Program-made: the position numbers and the translations under genes
Part shown: positions 23,840 to 31,988 of the stretch, one piece after another
How positions within the stretch are numbered: position 1 is the stretch's first letter
How the letters are laid out: each line of letters opens with the position of its first letter
Notes under the pieces: generated by a model
What the model was told of the DNA's origin: nothing
The model's input: the letters and a program-made list of their open reading frames with translations, nothing else
Database searches by the model: none
Assembly: GCF_049803795.1 (NCBI RefSeq)
Contig: NZ_JBNAGJ010000001.1
Span: 1 to 64,000, forward strand
Reading direction: 5' to 3'
DNA: 64,000 bases
From: Thalassobius sp002708925
Lineage (GTDB): Bacteria; Pseudomonadota; Alphaproteobacteria; Rhodobacterales; Rhodobacteraceae

Positions 23840-24379
23840 ATGCCCCGACAGTCAGAGAGCCTTGAGGTTGTCATTGATGGTCTTAGAGACGATATTTTGT
23901 GGATGTTGATCACTTATTATGCGCTGTGCAAGAGACGAACATTGCCAGATTTACAGAGGATGAGTCGGGAAGATTTTGTCGTCGAATTGAACTTATTAGA
24001 GTGTGCTCAACGAGACTTGGTAATGCGCTTAACCGCCCTTGATGACACGAAAGGGAACCGTTCATTTCGACTGGCTAAGAAGCTTAAGTTAGCAACGAGT
24101 TTGTCGAGAGAAAGGCAACGTGAGATTGCTGAGAACACGAAAGCTTTCACGGACGCAGTCAATCAATTGAAAACCGACCATCGTAACAAATATATCGCTC
24201 ACGTTTCAACTGCTACCAGCGTTTCCCCCAGGTTGGTCCAAGAGGTTCCAAAGCTTGCGGATGTGATTTCCGTCGCGGTCCGAACCCTAGACGCATTCGA
24301 GAATAAGCGCATAAAGTACTTTCTGGATCCTGGCTCTGTTGAGCCCAATGTCGATCTAAGGGAAGTGTTTGCGATCTAG
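23840..24379 (+). CDS. Putative HEPN-domain ribonuclease-like protein inserted in the S10 operon
   Basis: The 179-aa, mostly helical soluble protein has no relation to ribosomal proteins. Residues 115-121 read RNKYIAH, an exact fit to the HEPN ribonuclease motif R-(N/D/H)-x4-H, followed by a final helix. The N-terminal half (LRDDILWMLITYYALC) is also helical; an AbiU2-like HEPN fold is possible. A perfect AAGGAGG at 23823-23829 sits 10 bases before the ATG. It lies between the rplW terminator and rplB, and its base composition is visibly lower in GC than its neighbours, which suggests transfer. Toxin or defence RNase activity is inferred from the motif only. No antitoxin-like partner gene is adjacent. 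Confidence 0.6.
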   Translation: MPRQSESLEVVIDGLRDDILWMLITYYALCKRRTLPDLQRMSREDFVVELNLLECAQRDLVMRLTALDDTKGNRSFRLAKKLKLATSLSRERQREIAENTKAFTDAVNQLKTDHRNKYIAHVSTATSVSPRLVQEVPKLADVISVAVRTLDAFENKRIKYFLDPGSVEPNVDLREVFAI

Positions 24380-24659
24380 CGCTTTGCTTAAGACAATCAG
24401 CCTGAATAAACCATCGAAGATAGCAAATCTCACCCCCGCTATAGACACCCCTCCATTCCCCTGCTAAAGACGCGCATCTCTTCGGCCTCGGATTCGTTCC
24501 GGGGCCGGTGATTTTTGGAATCAGGGACCTTCGGGGCCCTAGCAAAGCGGCCACCTTAGTAGGGCGTTTCCTGGCGAAAGCTTCTGGGGAACAAACGGGC
24601 AGGGGGCTACAACATCGGGTGGGCCGCAGGCCTGCCTCACAAAACGGAAGACAGAAAGC
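24380..24659 (+). promoter_or_regulatory. Gene-free leader before rplB
   Basis: This 280-bp stretch has no supportable gene. A weak promoter candidate is TTGCTT (24384-24389), 17 bp, TAAACC (24407-24412); an isolated TATAGA at 24440-24445 could be another -10. A short imperfect hairpin with a TTCG loop lies near 24524-24541. Because a terminator precedes the HEPN gene, rplB and the genes after it need a promoter in or before this region. Confidence 0.35.
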
Positions 24660-25502
24660 ATGGCACTCAAGTCGTATAAACCGACGACGCCGGGCCAGCG
24701 TGGGCTGGTTCTGATCGACCGTTCGGAGCTGTGGAAAGGACGTCCGGTCAAATCCCTTACTGAGGGTTTGACCAAGAACGGCGGCCGGAACAACACCGGG
24801 CGGATCACGATGCGCCGCAAGGGCGGTGGGGCAAAGCGCCTCTATCGTATCGTGGACTTCAAGCGCAACAAATTCGACGTTGCTGCAACGGTTGAGCGGA
24901 TCGAATATGACCCCAACCGCACCGCGTTCATCGCGCTGATCAAATACGAAGATGGCGAACAGGCTTATATCCTGGCTCCGCAGCGTCTGGCTGTTGGGGA
25001 CACGGTGATTGCCTCGGCCAAGGCCGACATCAAGCCGGGCAACGCAATGCCGTTCTCGGGGATGCCGATCGGGACCATCATCCACAACATCGAGATGAAG
25101 CCCGGCAAAGGCGGTCAGATCGCCCGTGCTGCTGGTACTTACGCTCAGTTCGTGGGTCGTGACGGTGGTTACGCTCAGATCCGCCTGTCCTCGGGCGAAC
25201 TGCGCCTGGTGCGTCAGGAATGCATGGCCACCGTTGGCGCCGTGTCGAACCCTGACAACAGCAACCAGAACTTCGGTAAAGCTGGCCGTATGCGCCACAA
25301 GGGCATCCGTCCGTCGGTTCGTGGTGTTGTCATGAACCCGATCGACCACCCCCATGGTGGTGGTGAAGGCCGGACCTCGGGTGGTCGTCATCCGGTGACC
25401 CCGTGGGGTAAGCCGACCAAGGGTAAGCGCACCCGTAACACAAACAAGGCGTCGCAGAAGCTGATCATCCGCTCGCGTCACGCCAAGAAGAAGGGCCGCT
25501 AA
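24660..25502 (+). CDS. rplB: 50S ribosomal protein L2
   Basis: The 280-aa product includes the conserved C-terminal motif MNPIDHPHGGGEGR, which contains the histidine near the peptidyl transferase centre. It restarts the S10 gene order after the HEPN gene and is 3 nt from rpsS. Confidence 0.98.
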   Translation: MALKSYKPTTPGQRGLVLIDRSELWKGRPVKSLTEGLTKNGGRNNTGRITMRRKGGGAKRLYRIVDFKRNKFDVAATVERIEYDPNRTAFIALIKYEDGEQAYILAPQRLAVGDTVIASAKADIKPGNAMPFSGMPIGTIIHNIEMKPGKGGQIARAAGTYAQFVGRDGGYAQIRLSSGELRLVRQECMATVGAVSNPDNSNQNFGKAGRMRHKGIRPSVRGVVMNPIDHPHGGGEGRTSGGRHPVTPWGKPTKGKRTRNTNKASQKLIIRSRHAKKKGR

Positions 25503-25505
25503 GAC

Positions 25506-25784
25506 ATGGCACGTTCTGTTTGGAAAGGCCCCTTCGTGGATGCTTACGTGCTGAAAAAAGCCGAAGCAGCACGCGAGTCGGGCCGCAACGAAGTCATCAA
25601 AATCTGGTCGCGTCGTTCCACCATCCTGCCCCAGTTCGTGGGTCTGACGTTTGGTGTGTACAACGGCCAGAAACACGTTCCTGTGAACGTATCCGAAGAC
25701 ATGATTGGCCAGAAGTTCGGTGAATATTCGCCGACCCGGACCTACTATGGTCACGCGGCTGACAAAAAAGCGAAGCGGAAATAA
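25506..25784 (+). CDS. rpsS: 30S ribosomal protein S19
   Basis: The 92-aa product begins ARSVWKGPFVDAYVLKKAE and ends in a basic KKAKRK tail. S19 binds 16S rRNA in the head next to S13. Gaps of 3 nt on both sides place it in the operon. Confidence 0.98.
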   Translation: MARSVWKGPFVDAYVLKKAEAARESGRNEVIKIWSRRSTILPQFVGLTFGVYNGQKHVPVNVSEDMIGQKFGEYSPTRTYYGHAADKKAKRK

Positions 25785-25787
25785 GTC

Positions 25788-26168
25788 ATGGGCAAGGCAA
25801 AGAACCCCCGCCGCGTGGCAGATAACGAAGCAATGGCCAAAGTGCGCATGCTTCGCACCAGCCCGCAGAAACTGAACCTGGTCGCCGCAATGATCCGTGG
25901 CAAGAAGGTGGAAAAGGCCCTGACGGACCTGACCTTCTCGAAGAAACGGATCGCTCAGGACGTGAAGAAATGCCTTCAGTCCGCCATTGCGAACGCCGAA
26001 AACAACCACAACCTGGATGTGGACGAGCTGATCGTGGCAGAAGCTTACGTTGGTAAGAACCTGACCATGAAGCGCGGCCGCCCCCGTGCCCGTGGCCGTT
26101 TCGGCAAGATCATCAAGCCGTTCTCGGAACTCACGATCACCGTGCGTCAAGTTGAGGAGCAAGCCTAA
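25788..26168 (+). CDS. rplV: 50S ribosomal protein L22
   Basis: The 126-aa product has the tunnel beta-hairpin (EAYVGKNLTMKRGRPRARGR) that macrolides contact near its tip. Its stop codon overlaps the rpsC start by one base. Confidence 0.98.
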   Translation: MGKAKNPRRVADNEAMAKVRMLRTSPQKLNLVAAMIRGKKVEKALTDLTFSKKRIAQDVKKCLQSAIANAENNHNLDVDELIVAEAYVGKNLTMKRGRPRARGRFGKIIKPFSELTITVRQVEEQA

Positions 26169-26875
26169 TGGGTCAGAAAGTAAATCCGATCGGCATGCGC
26201 CTTCAGGTCAACCGCACCTGGGACAGCCGCTGGTACGCGGACTCGAAAGATTACGGTGATCTTCTGCTGGAAGACATCAAAATCCGTGAGTTCATCAAGG
26301 AAGAGTGCAAACAGGCCGGCGTGGCTCGTGTGATCATCGAGCGTCCGCACAAGAAGTGCCGCGTGACGATCCACACTGCGCGTCCGGGCGTGATCATCGG
26401 CAAGAAAGGCGCAGACATCGAAGTGCTGCGCAAGAAGCTGGCGGCCATGACCGATTCTGAGCTGCACCTGAACATCGTCGAAGTGCGCAAGCCCGAGCTG
26501 GACGCTCAGCTGGTCGCGGAATCGATTGCTCAGCAGCTGGAACGCCGTGTGTCCTTCCGTCGTGCGATGAAGCGCGGCGTGCAGAACGCCATGCGTATGG
26601 GCGCCCTGGGCATCCGTGTGAACGTCGCTGGCCGTCTGGGCGGTGCAGAAATCGCGCGTACCGAATGGTACCGTGAGGGCCGCGTGCCGCTGCACACCCT
26701 GCGTGCTGACATCGACTACGCCGCCGCAGAGGCCATGACCCCCTACGGCATCATCGGCATCAAAACCTGGATCTTCAAAGGCGAGATCATGGAACACGAC
26801 CCTCAGGCTCGTGACCGTCGCGCCCAGGAAATCCAGGATGGTCCCGCGCCCCGTGGCGCCGGCGGCCGCCGCTAA
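26168..26875 (+). CDS. rpsC: 30S ribosomal protein S3
   Basis: The 235-aa product has the N-terminal GQKVNPIGMRL and a KH domain with GVIIGKKG at residues 74-81. S3 lines the mRNA entry channel together with S4 and S5. It is 13 nt before rplP, with AAGGAGAT between. Confidence 0.98.
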   Translation: MGQKVNPIGMRLQVNRTWDSRWYADSKDYGDLLLEDIKIREFIKEECKQAGVARVIIERPHKKCRVTIHTARPGVIIGKKGADIEVLRKKLAAMTDSELHLNIVEVRKPELDAQLVAESIAQQLERRVSFRRAMKRGVQNAMRMGALGIRVNVAGRLGGAEIARTEWYREGRVPLHTLRADIDYAAAEAMTPYGIIGIKTWIFKGEIMEHDPQARDRRAQEIQDGPAPRGAGGRR

Positions 26876-26888
26876 GGAGATCTGAGTT

Positions 26889-27302
26889 ATGCTTCAACCA
26901 AAGCGTACTAAATTCCGCAAGCAGCAGAAGGGCCGTATCAAAGGCCTGGCCAAGGGCGGCAGCGACCTGAACTTCGGTTCGTTCGGCCTGAAAGCCCTTC
27001 AGCCTGAGCGTGTGACTGCGCGTCAGATCGAGGCGGCTCGCCGCGCGATGACCCGCCACATGAAACGTCAGGGCCGTGTCTGGATCCGTATCTTCCCCGA
27101 TGTCCCCGTGACCTCGAAGCCCGTCGAAGTTCGTATGGGTAAAGGTAAGGGTTCGGTGGATTACTGGGCCTGCAAGGTGAAGCCCGGCCGCATCATGTTC
27201 GAAATCGACGGCGTCGACGAAGATATCGCACGTGAAGCTCTGCGCCTGGCCGCGATGAAACTGCCGGTGAAAACCCGCGTCGTGGTTCGCGAAGACTGGT
27301 AA
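26889..27302 (+). CDS. rplP: 50S ribosomal protein L16
   Basis: The 137-aa product begins MLQPKRTKFRKQQKGR. The segment VRMGKGKG is intact; its Arg, residue 82 here, corresponds to E. coli L16 Arg81, the residue hydroxylated by the 2-oxoglutarate oxygenase RoxA/YcfD. It is followed by a terminator and by a minus-strand 2OG-Fe(II) oxygenase-like gene rather than by rpmC. Confidence 0.98.
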   Translation: MLQPKRTKFRKQQKGRIKGLAKGGSDLNFGSFGLKALQPERVTARQIEAARRAMTRHMKRQGRVWIRIFPDVPVTSKPVEVRMGKGKGSVDYWACKVKPGRIMFEIDGVDEDIAREALRLAAMKLPVKTRVVVREDW

Positions 27303-27391
27303 ACCGTTGCAGTTTGCATCGCAAACTGTCAGCAGCGTGGTATAGGCAAAATCGCAAGTTTTGTCCGGGCCACGTACCAGCCTGAAAAATC

Positions 27392-27424
27392 AAAACCCCC
27401 GTCGAGAAATCGGCGGGGGTTTTC
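27392..27424 (+). terminator. Rho-independent terminator after rplP
   Basis: AAAACCCCCG (27392-27401) pairs with CGGGGGTTTT (27414-27423). The A-rich arm could also let it work as a bidirectional terminator for the converging minus-strand gene. Confidence 0.88.
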
Positions 27425-27480
27425 TTTGAGTATTTGAAGAGCAAAGAAGGGGCGGTGGGGTGGTCCCGTGTGCGGCGGGG

Positions 27481-28101
27481 TTATTCCCACTTATAGTTAA
27501 AGCTGACCGAGACCCGGTCGTATTCCGAGCGGTTCAAGGGGACCTCGTGGCGTAGCCAGCTTTCCCATAGCAGGACGTCGCCCACTTCTGGTGTCATGTA
27601 GATGAACGGTTGCAGGTCGCGGCGGGCGTCTTTGCGGCGGGCGGGGGCGGCCATCATGCGGGCCGAGCGTGGGTCTTCGAGTTTCAGGGCCGAGGCGCCG
27701 TCGGGCATGGCCACGTAGGTGGTGCCGGAAATCACTGAATGCGGGTGCAGGTGGGATGAATGGGTGCCGCCTTCGGGCAGGATGTTGATCCACAGGTCTT
27801 CGAGGACGAGGTTGCGGTCGTCCAGATCGAATTCCAGGTCTTTGGCGAAGGCCGCGACGTGTTGATTCAGCGATTTGATCAGGTCGTCGAAGATGGGAAA
27901 GCGCCAGCCCAGGTCCGTCAGCGAAGCATAGGAGGTGTAGCCGGGATAGCCGTTCTCCTCGCACCATTGCTGGCCGGCCTCGTCGTCCTCGGCGATGGAG
28001 TAGCAGGAGGCCTCTAGCTCGTCCGGGTCGATCTTGGGGGCGAACTCGGACAGGGCGGCGCGGTAGAGGCGGGTGACAAAGAGCGATTCAATCTGTGACA
28101 T
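27481..28101 (-). CDS. 2OG-Fe(II) oxygenase-like protein (TIGR02466 type)
   Basis: The 206-aa soluble protein resembles the TIGR02466 / 2OG-FeII_Oxy_5 family of putative 2-oxoglutarate, Fe(II)-dependent oxygenases. Candidate iron ligands are in GGTHSSHLHPHS (His114-121) and at His185 in WLRHEVPL. Arg196 in YDRVSVSFN fits the 2-oxoglutarate-binding arginine. GDVLLWESWLRH is the typical last core strand. It converges on rplP and is 40 bp from the RTX gene behind it on the same strand. The substrate is unknown; modification of a ribosomal protein is a hypothesis from position only. Confidence 0.72.
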   Translation of the reverse strand: MSQIESLFVTRLYRAALSEFAPKIDPDELEASCYSIAEDDEAGQQWCEENGYPGYTSYASLTDLGWRFPIFDDLIKSLNQHVAAFAKDLEFDLDDRNLVLEDLWINILPEGGTHSSHLHPHSVISGTTYVAMPDGASALKLEDPRSARMMAAPARRKDARRDLQPFIYMTPEVGDVLLWESWLRHEVPLNRSEYDRVSVSFNYKWE

Positions 28102-28141
28102 ACCCGCCTTTTACCGCAGCCACGGGCCAAGCGCGATAGGC

Positions 28142-29179
28142 TTAGGCGGCCAGGTTCAGGACAATGTCATCTTCGGTCAGGGTGCGGGTTGTATCGACCA
28201 TGATGCGCCAGGTTGCTTCCACGCCGGTTTGCGGGGCAGTGTAGACCAGCTCGATGTAGTGTCGATGCGCGACACCCTGATCGGTTTCGATGGTCAGTGT
28301 GGGGGTGCCCGAGAAAACGCCTGTATCCTCGGGGGTGATGATCAGCACGTCTTCGTCCGGGTCGAAATCCCGGATCCATGTCGAATTGGACATGGTGAAA
28401 TCCGGGTCGGAGGAGGACGTGAAGTTATTGTCTTCGATCTGGTGGATGACCTCGAACGTGTCGGCACCTTCGCCCCCGGTGACGCCAAAGTGGTAGGTAT
28501 CGGGGTTGCCGTCGGCATCCAAAAAGAAACCGCTTTGATGCGACACATTGGTGATCCGAAACACATCGTCGCCCGTGCCGCCACTGATGGTTTCGTCGAT
28601 GTCGTGGCGATAGTACAGGTCATCGAATTCCAGCTCGAACGTGTCGTCGCCCTCGCCGCCAAGGTATTCGCCGAATCTTAGGTTTTCCGCGGTGATCGTA
28701 TCGTTGCCCGCGCCGCCATACATGTTTTGGGTGTCCCCGTGCGCGATCAGGTGGTCATCACCGTCGCCCCCGTCGAACGTGCCGCCGTCGTTTTGCCAGC
28801 CGCCGGGGTTATAGGTGCTTTCCAGGATATCGTCGCCATCGCCGCCGTTGATGTTCGTGCGGCCGTCCGTGCGAACGATGTCGTCCCCTGATCCGGCATC
28901 AACCTGGCTGTCGCCATCCGCCAGGATATCAATCAGATCATCCCCCGCGCCGCTGTTGATCGTGACCGGGGCGTCAAGCTCTTCGGGGGTAATGATCACA
29001 TCATCGCCATCGCCAGTGGTGACTGTGCCGCCTTCGGTTACGCGAATGGTTTCGTCTTCTGGTGTGTCTTCTGGTGCGTCGTCATCAGAGGCGGTATCGT
29101 CGCTGCTATCTTCAAAGATACCGAATAGGGCCGTCAGCGCGAGGGCGCCTCCCAATCCTAATAACAGAAAATATTCCAT
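28142..29179 (-). CDS. Acidic RTX-repeat calcium-binding protein with N-terminal membrane segment
   Basis: The 345-aa protein starts with a hydrophobic segment (residues 1-22), then a very acidic Asp/Glu/Thr/Pro linker. About eight or nine RTX-like nonapeptides follow, for example GGDGDDILE, GGDGDDHLI, GGAGNDTIT, GGEGDDTFE and GGTGDDVFR. A C-terminal beta-rich region resembles those seen in other hemolysin-type repeat proteins. AGAGG just upstream supports the ATG at 29179; an in-frame ATG at 29374 would add a non-RTX extension. RTX repeats bind calcium and usually fold after export. It has no catalytic domain, and no type I secretion genes are nearby. Confidence 0.82.
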   Translation of the reverse strand: MEYFLLLGLGGALALTALFGIFEDSSDDTASDDDAPEDTPEDETIRVTEGGTVTTGDGDDVIITPEELDAPVTINSGAGDDLIDILADGDSQVDAGSGDDIVRTDGRTNINGGDGDDILESTYNPGGWQNDGGTFDGGDGDDHLIAHGDTQNMYGGAGNDTITAENLRFGEYLGGEGDDTFELEFDDLYYRHDIDETISGGTGDDVFRITNVSHQSGFFLDADGNPDTYHFGVTGGEGADTFEVIHQIEDNNFTSSSDPDFTMSNSTWIRDFDPDEDVLIITPEDTGVFSGTPTLTIETDQGVAHRHYIELVYTAPQTGVEATWRIMVDTTRTLTEDDIVLNLAA

Positions 29180-29338
29180 CTTTACCTCTAACAACCATTT
29201 ATAATTGTAGTAAGATACGGACCACGCCCTGGGGCTGTCAACGGTGGCGGGCGGGTTTGGTGTTTCCGTTTTGGGGACAGAAAATATGATTGTTGCGGCA
29301 GCGGATTTGGGGACAGGTTTAACCCCCTCAGTTTTTCC

Positions 29339-29367
29339 TTGCCCCCAACGGGGGATCCCCTTATAGA
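29339..29367 (+). promoter_or_regulatory. Probable promoter of rpmC-rpsQ and following genes
   Basis: TTGCCC, 17 bp, TATAGA. The start would be near 29374, 110 nt before rpmC. The same divergent region (29180-29483) must also hold the RTX gene promoter; a TATAAA-like -10 is readable on the minus strand near 29195-29205 without a clear -35. Confidence 0.6.
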
Positions 29368-29483
29368 GCGGCATCTCGCGGATTCCGGGTGACTGGGATT
29401 CGCGCGTTTATTTTTTGACTCCACCAGATACTGGGTCACCCGTCATAAGGCGCTCACTGGTGTTAGAAGAAGGAACTGGCGAC

Positions 29484-29684
29484 ATGTCCGCCACTGAACT
29501 GCGTGAAAAATCGCTGGACGAGCTGCGCGAGCAGCTGTCCGCCCTGAAGAAAGAAGCGTTTAACCTGCGCTTCCAGCAAGCAACCGGCCAACTGGAAAAC
29601 ACCGCACGCGTCAAAACCGTGCGTCGCGACGTTGCCCGCGTCCTGACCGTGTTGAACGCCAAAGCCGCTGAAGCAGCAGAATAA
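29484..29684 (+). CDS. rpmC: 50S ribosomal protein L29
   Basis: The 66-aa product begins MSATELREKSLDELREQL, the usual two-helix L29 hairpin. GAAGGA at 29469-29474 fixes the start; an in-frame extension to 29415 is not conserved. It resumes the ribosomal order after the oxygenase/RTX pair. Confidence 0.97.
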   Translation: MSATELREKSLDELREQLSALKKEAFNLRFQQATGQLENTARVKTVRRDVARVLTVLNAKAAEAAE

Positions 29685-29696
29685 GGAGCCTGACAG

Positions 29697-29924
29697 ATGC
29701 CCAAACGTATTCTCCAAGGCACCGTGACCTCGAATGCCAACGAACAGACCGTTACCGTTCAGGTCGAACGCCGCTTTACGCACCCCGTTCTGAAGAAAAC
29801 CATCCGTAAGTCCAAGAAATACCGGGCTCACGATGAGAACAACCAATTCAACGTCGGTGACACCGTCCGTATCCAGGAATGTGCCCCGAAGTCGAAGACC
29901 AAGCGTTGGGAAGTGATCGCCTAA
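29697..29924 (+). CDS. rpsQ: 30S ribosomal protein S17
   Basis: The 75-aa OB-fold protein begins MPKRILQGTVTSNANEQTV. It is 12 nt after rpmC. An 87-bp spacer precedes rplN. Confidence 0.98.
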   Translation: MPKRILQGTVTSNANEQTVTVQVERRFTHPVLKKTIRKSKKYRAHDENNQFNVGDTVRIQECAPKSKTKRWEVIA

Positions 29925-30011
29925 GTCCCACTTAGACGATCCCGACGCTATTTAGCGAAACCCTGGGGAAATGGACGCCTGCATGTCCCCCCATAGGTCG
30001 GGAGAAACCAA

Positions 30012-30380
30012 ATGATCCAGATGCAGACCAATCTGGATGTTGCTGACAACTCTGGCGCGCGCCGAGTTCAGTGCATCAAGGTTCTGGGTGGCTCGAAGCG
30101 TAAATACGCTTCGGTGGGCGACATCATCGTCGTCTCTGTCAAAGAAGCCATCCCGCGCGGTCGCGTGAAAAAGGGTGACGTCCGTAAGGCCGTCGTCGTG
30201 CGCACCGCCAAAGAAGTTCGTCGTGAAGATGGCACCGCCATCCGCTTCGACCGCAACGCCGCCGTTATCCTGAATAACGCGGGCGAGCCCGTCGGCACCC
30301 GTATCTTCGGGCCGGTTGTTCGCGAGCTGCGCTCGAAGAACTTCATGAAAATCATCTCGCTCGCTCCGGAGGTGCTGTAA
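30012..30380 (+). CDS. rplN: 50S ribosomal protein L14
   Basis: The 122-aa product begins MIQMQTNLDVADNSGARRVQ and is full length. L14 contacts 16S rRNA at an intersubunit bridge. Its stop codon overlaps the rplX start (TAATG). Confidence 0.98.
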   Translation: MIQMQTNLDVADNSGARRVQCIKVLGGSKRKYASVGDIIVVSVKEAIPRGRVKKGDVRKAVVVRTAKEVRREDGTAIRFDRNAAVILNNAGEPVGTRIFGPVVRELRSKNFMKIISLAPEVL

Positions 30381-30691
30381 TGGCTGCTAAACTCCGCAAA
30401 GGCGATAAGGTCGTCGTGCTGGCCGGCAAAGACAAAGGCAAGCAGGGCACCATCGAGAGCGTAGATCCGAAAGCTGGCAAAGCTGTCGTGGAAGGCATCA
30501 ACATGGCCATCCGTCACACCCGCCAGTCGCAAACCAGCCAGGGCGGCCGTCTGCCCAAGGCGATGCCGATCCAGCTGTCGAACCTGGCACTGCTGGACGC
30601 AAACGGCAAAGCAACCCGCGTTGGCTTCCGTATGGAAGGCGACAAGAAGGTGCGCTTCGCCAAGACCACGGGGGACGTGATTGATGCTTGA
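30380..30691 (+). CDS. rplX: 50S ribosomal protein L24
   Basis: The 103-aa KOW-domain protein (LRKGDKVVVLAGKDKGKQG) is an early 50S assembly initiator. It overlaps rplN by 1 nt and rplE by 8 nt. Confidence 0.98.
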   Translation: MAAKLRKGDKVVVLAGKDKGKQGTIESVDPKAGKAVVEGINMAIRHTRQSQTSQGGRLPKAMPIQLSNLALLDANGKATRVGFRMEGDKKVRFAKTTGDVIDA

Positions 30692-31247
30692 TGCTGCTAC
30701 CTACACCCCGCGTCTGAAGGCTCAGTACAAAGAGTCGATCCGCGCCGCTCTGAAAGAAGAGTTCGGCTACAAGAACGACATGATGATCCCCAAGCTGGAC
30801 AAAATCGTTCTGAACATCGGCTGTGGCGCTGAAGCTGTCAAAGACAGCAAGAAAGCCAAATCCGCCGTTGAGGATCTGACCGTGATTGCCGGCCAGAAGG
30901 CTCTGACCACCGTCGCTCGTAACTCGATCGCGGGTTTCCGGGTTCGTGAAGGTATGCCGATGGGCGCGAAAGTGACCCTGCGCGCAGACCGTATGTACGA
31001 ATTCCTGGACCGTCTGATCACCATCGCAATGCCCCGTATCCGTGACTTCCGCGGCGTGTCGGGCAAATCCTTCGATGGTCGTGGCAACTATGCCATGGGT
31101 CTGAAAGAGCACATCGTCTTTCCCGAGATCGACTTCGACAAGGTCGATGTTGCCTGGGGCATGGACATCGTGATCGCCACCACCGCGAAAACCGACGCGG
31201 AAGCAAAGGCGCTGTTGAAGCATTTCAACATGCCCTTCAACAGCTAA
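30684..31247 (+). CDS. rplE: 50S ribosomal protein L5
   Basis: The 187-aa product binds 5S rRNA and contacts the P-site tRNA. The ATG at 30684 is preferred over a TTG at 30681. Conserved parts include LDKIVLNIGCGAEA and MPRIRDFRGVSGKSFDGRGN. Confidence 0.98.
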   Translation: MLDAATYTPRLKAQYKESIRAALKEEFGYKNDMMIPKLDKIVLNIGCGAEAVKDSKKAKSAVEDLTVIAGQKALTTVARNSIAGFRVREGMPMGAKVTLRADRMYEFLDRLITIAMPRIRDFRGVSGKSFDGRGNYAMGLKEHIVFPEIDFDKVDVAWGMDIVIATTAKTDAEAKALLKHFNMPFNS

Positions 31248-31265
31248 GCGCGGGAGAGAAGAGTT

Positions 31266-31571
31266 ATGGCTAAAAAATCCATGGTCGAACGCGAGAAAAA
31301 GCGCGAACGCCTGGTGGCAAAATACGCCGCCAAGCGCGCTGCTCTCAAAGAGATCATCAATGATCAAGACAAGCCGATGGAAGAGCGTTTCCGCGCTTCG
31401 CTGAAGCTTGCGAAACTGCCGCGCAACAGCTCGGCAACCCGTCTGCACAACCGTTGTCAGCTGACCGGCCGTCCCCACGCTTACTATCGTAAGCTCAAGG
31501 TCAGCCGTATCATGCTGCGGGAACTGGGCTCGTTTGGCCAGATCCCCGGTCTGGTGAAATCCAGCTGGTAA
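31266..31571 (+). CDS. rpsN: 30S ribosomal protein S14 (zinc-free long form)
   Basis: The 101-aa product is the long C-minus form of S14. It lacks the CxxC...CxxC zinc motif and has a single Cys in CQLTGRPHAYYRK. It lies in the spc cluster between rplE and rpsH. Confidence 0.97.
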   Translation: MAKKSMVEREKKRERLVAKYAAKRAALKEIINDQDKPMEERFRASLKLAKLPRNSSATRLHNRCQLTGRPHAYYRKLKVSRIMLRELGSFGQIPGLVKSSW

Positions 31572-31584
31572 GGGAGAGAGTGAT

Positions 31585-31977
31585 ATGAACGATCCTATCG
31601 GCGATATGCTCACCCGTATCCGCAACGCTCAGATGCGCGGCAAGTCCGTTGTTTCGACCCCGGCGTCGAAACTGCGCGGCTGGGTTCTGGATGTACTGGC
31701 TGACGAAGGCTACATCCGCGGCTACGAAAAGGGCACTGATGTCAACGGTCACCCGACCCTTGAAATCAGCCTGAAATACTACGAAGGCACCCCTGTCATT
31801 CGCGAACTGAAGCGGGTTTCGAAACCCGGCCGTCGCGTCTACATGGGCGTCAATGACATCCCCGTTGTCCGTCAGGGCCTGGGCGTGTCGATTGTCAGCA
31901 CTCCGAAAGGTGTGATGTCGGACGCAAGCGCACGCTCCAACAATGTTGGTGGCGAAGTGCTCTGCACCGTCTTCTAA
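31585..31977 (+). CDS. rpsH: 30S ribosomal protein S8
   Basis: The 130-aa product begins MNDPIGDMLTRIRNAQ and ends with GGEVLCTVF, both conserved. In E. coli S8 is the translational repressor of the spc operon. Confidence 0.98.
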   Translation: MNDPIGDMLTRIRNAQMRGKSVVSTPASKLRGWVLDVLADEGYIRGYEKGTDVNGHPTLEISLKYYEGTPVIRELKRVSKPGRRVYMGVNDIPVVRQGLGVSIVSTPKGVMSDASARSNNVGGEVLCTVF

Positions 31978-31988
31978 GGAGGTCTGCA

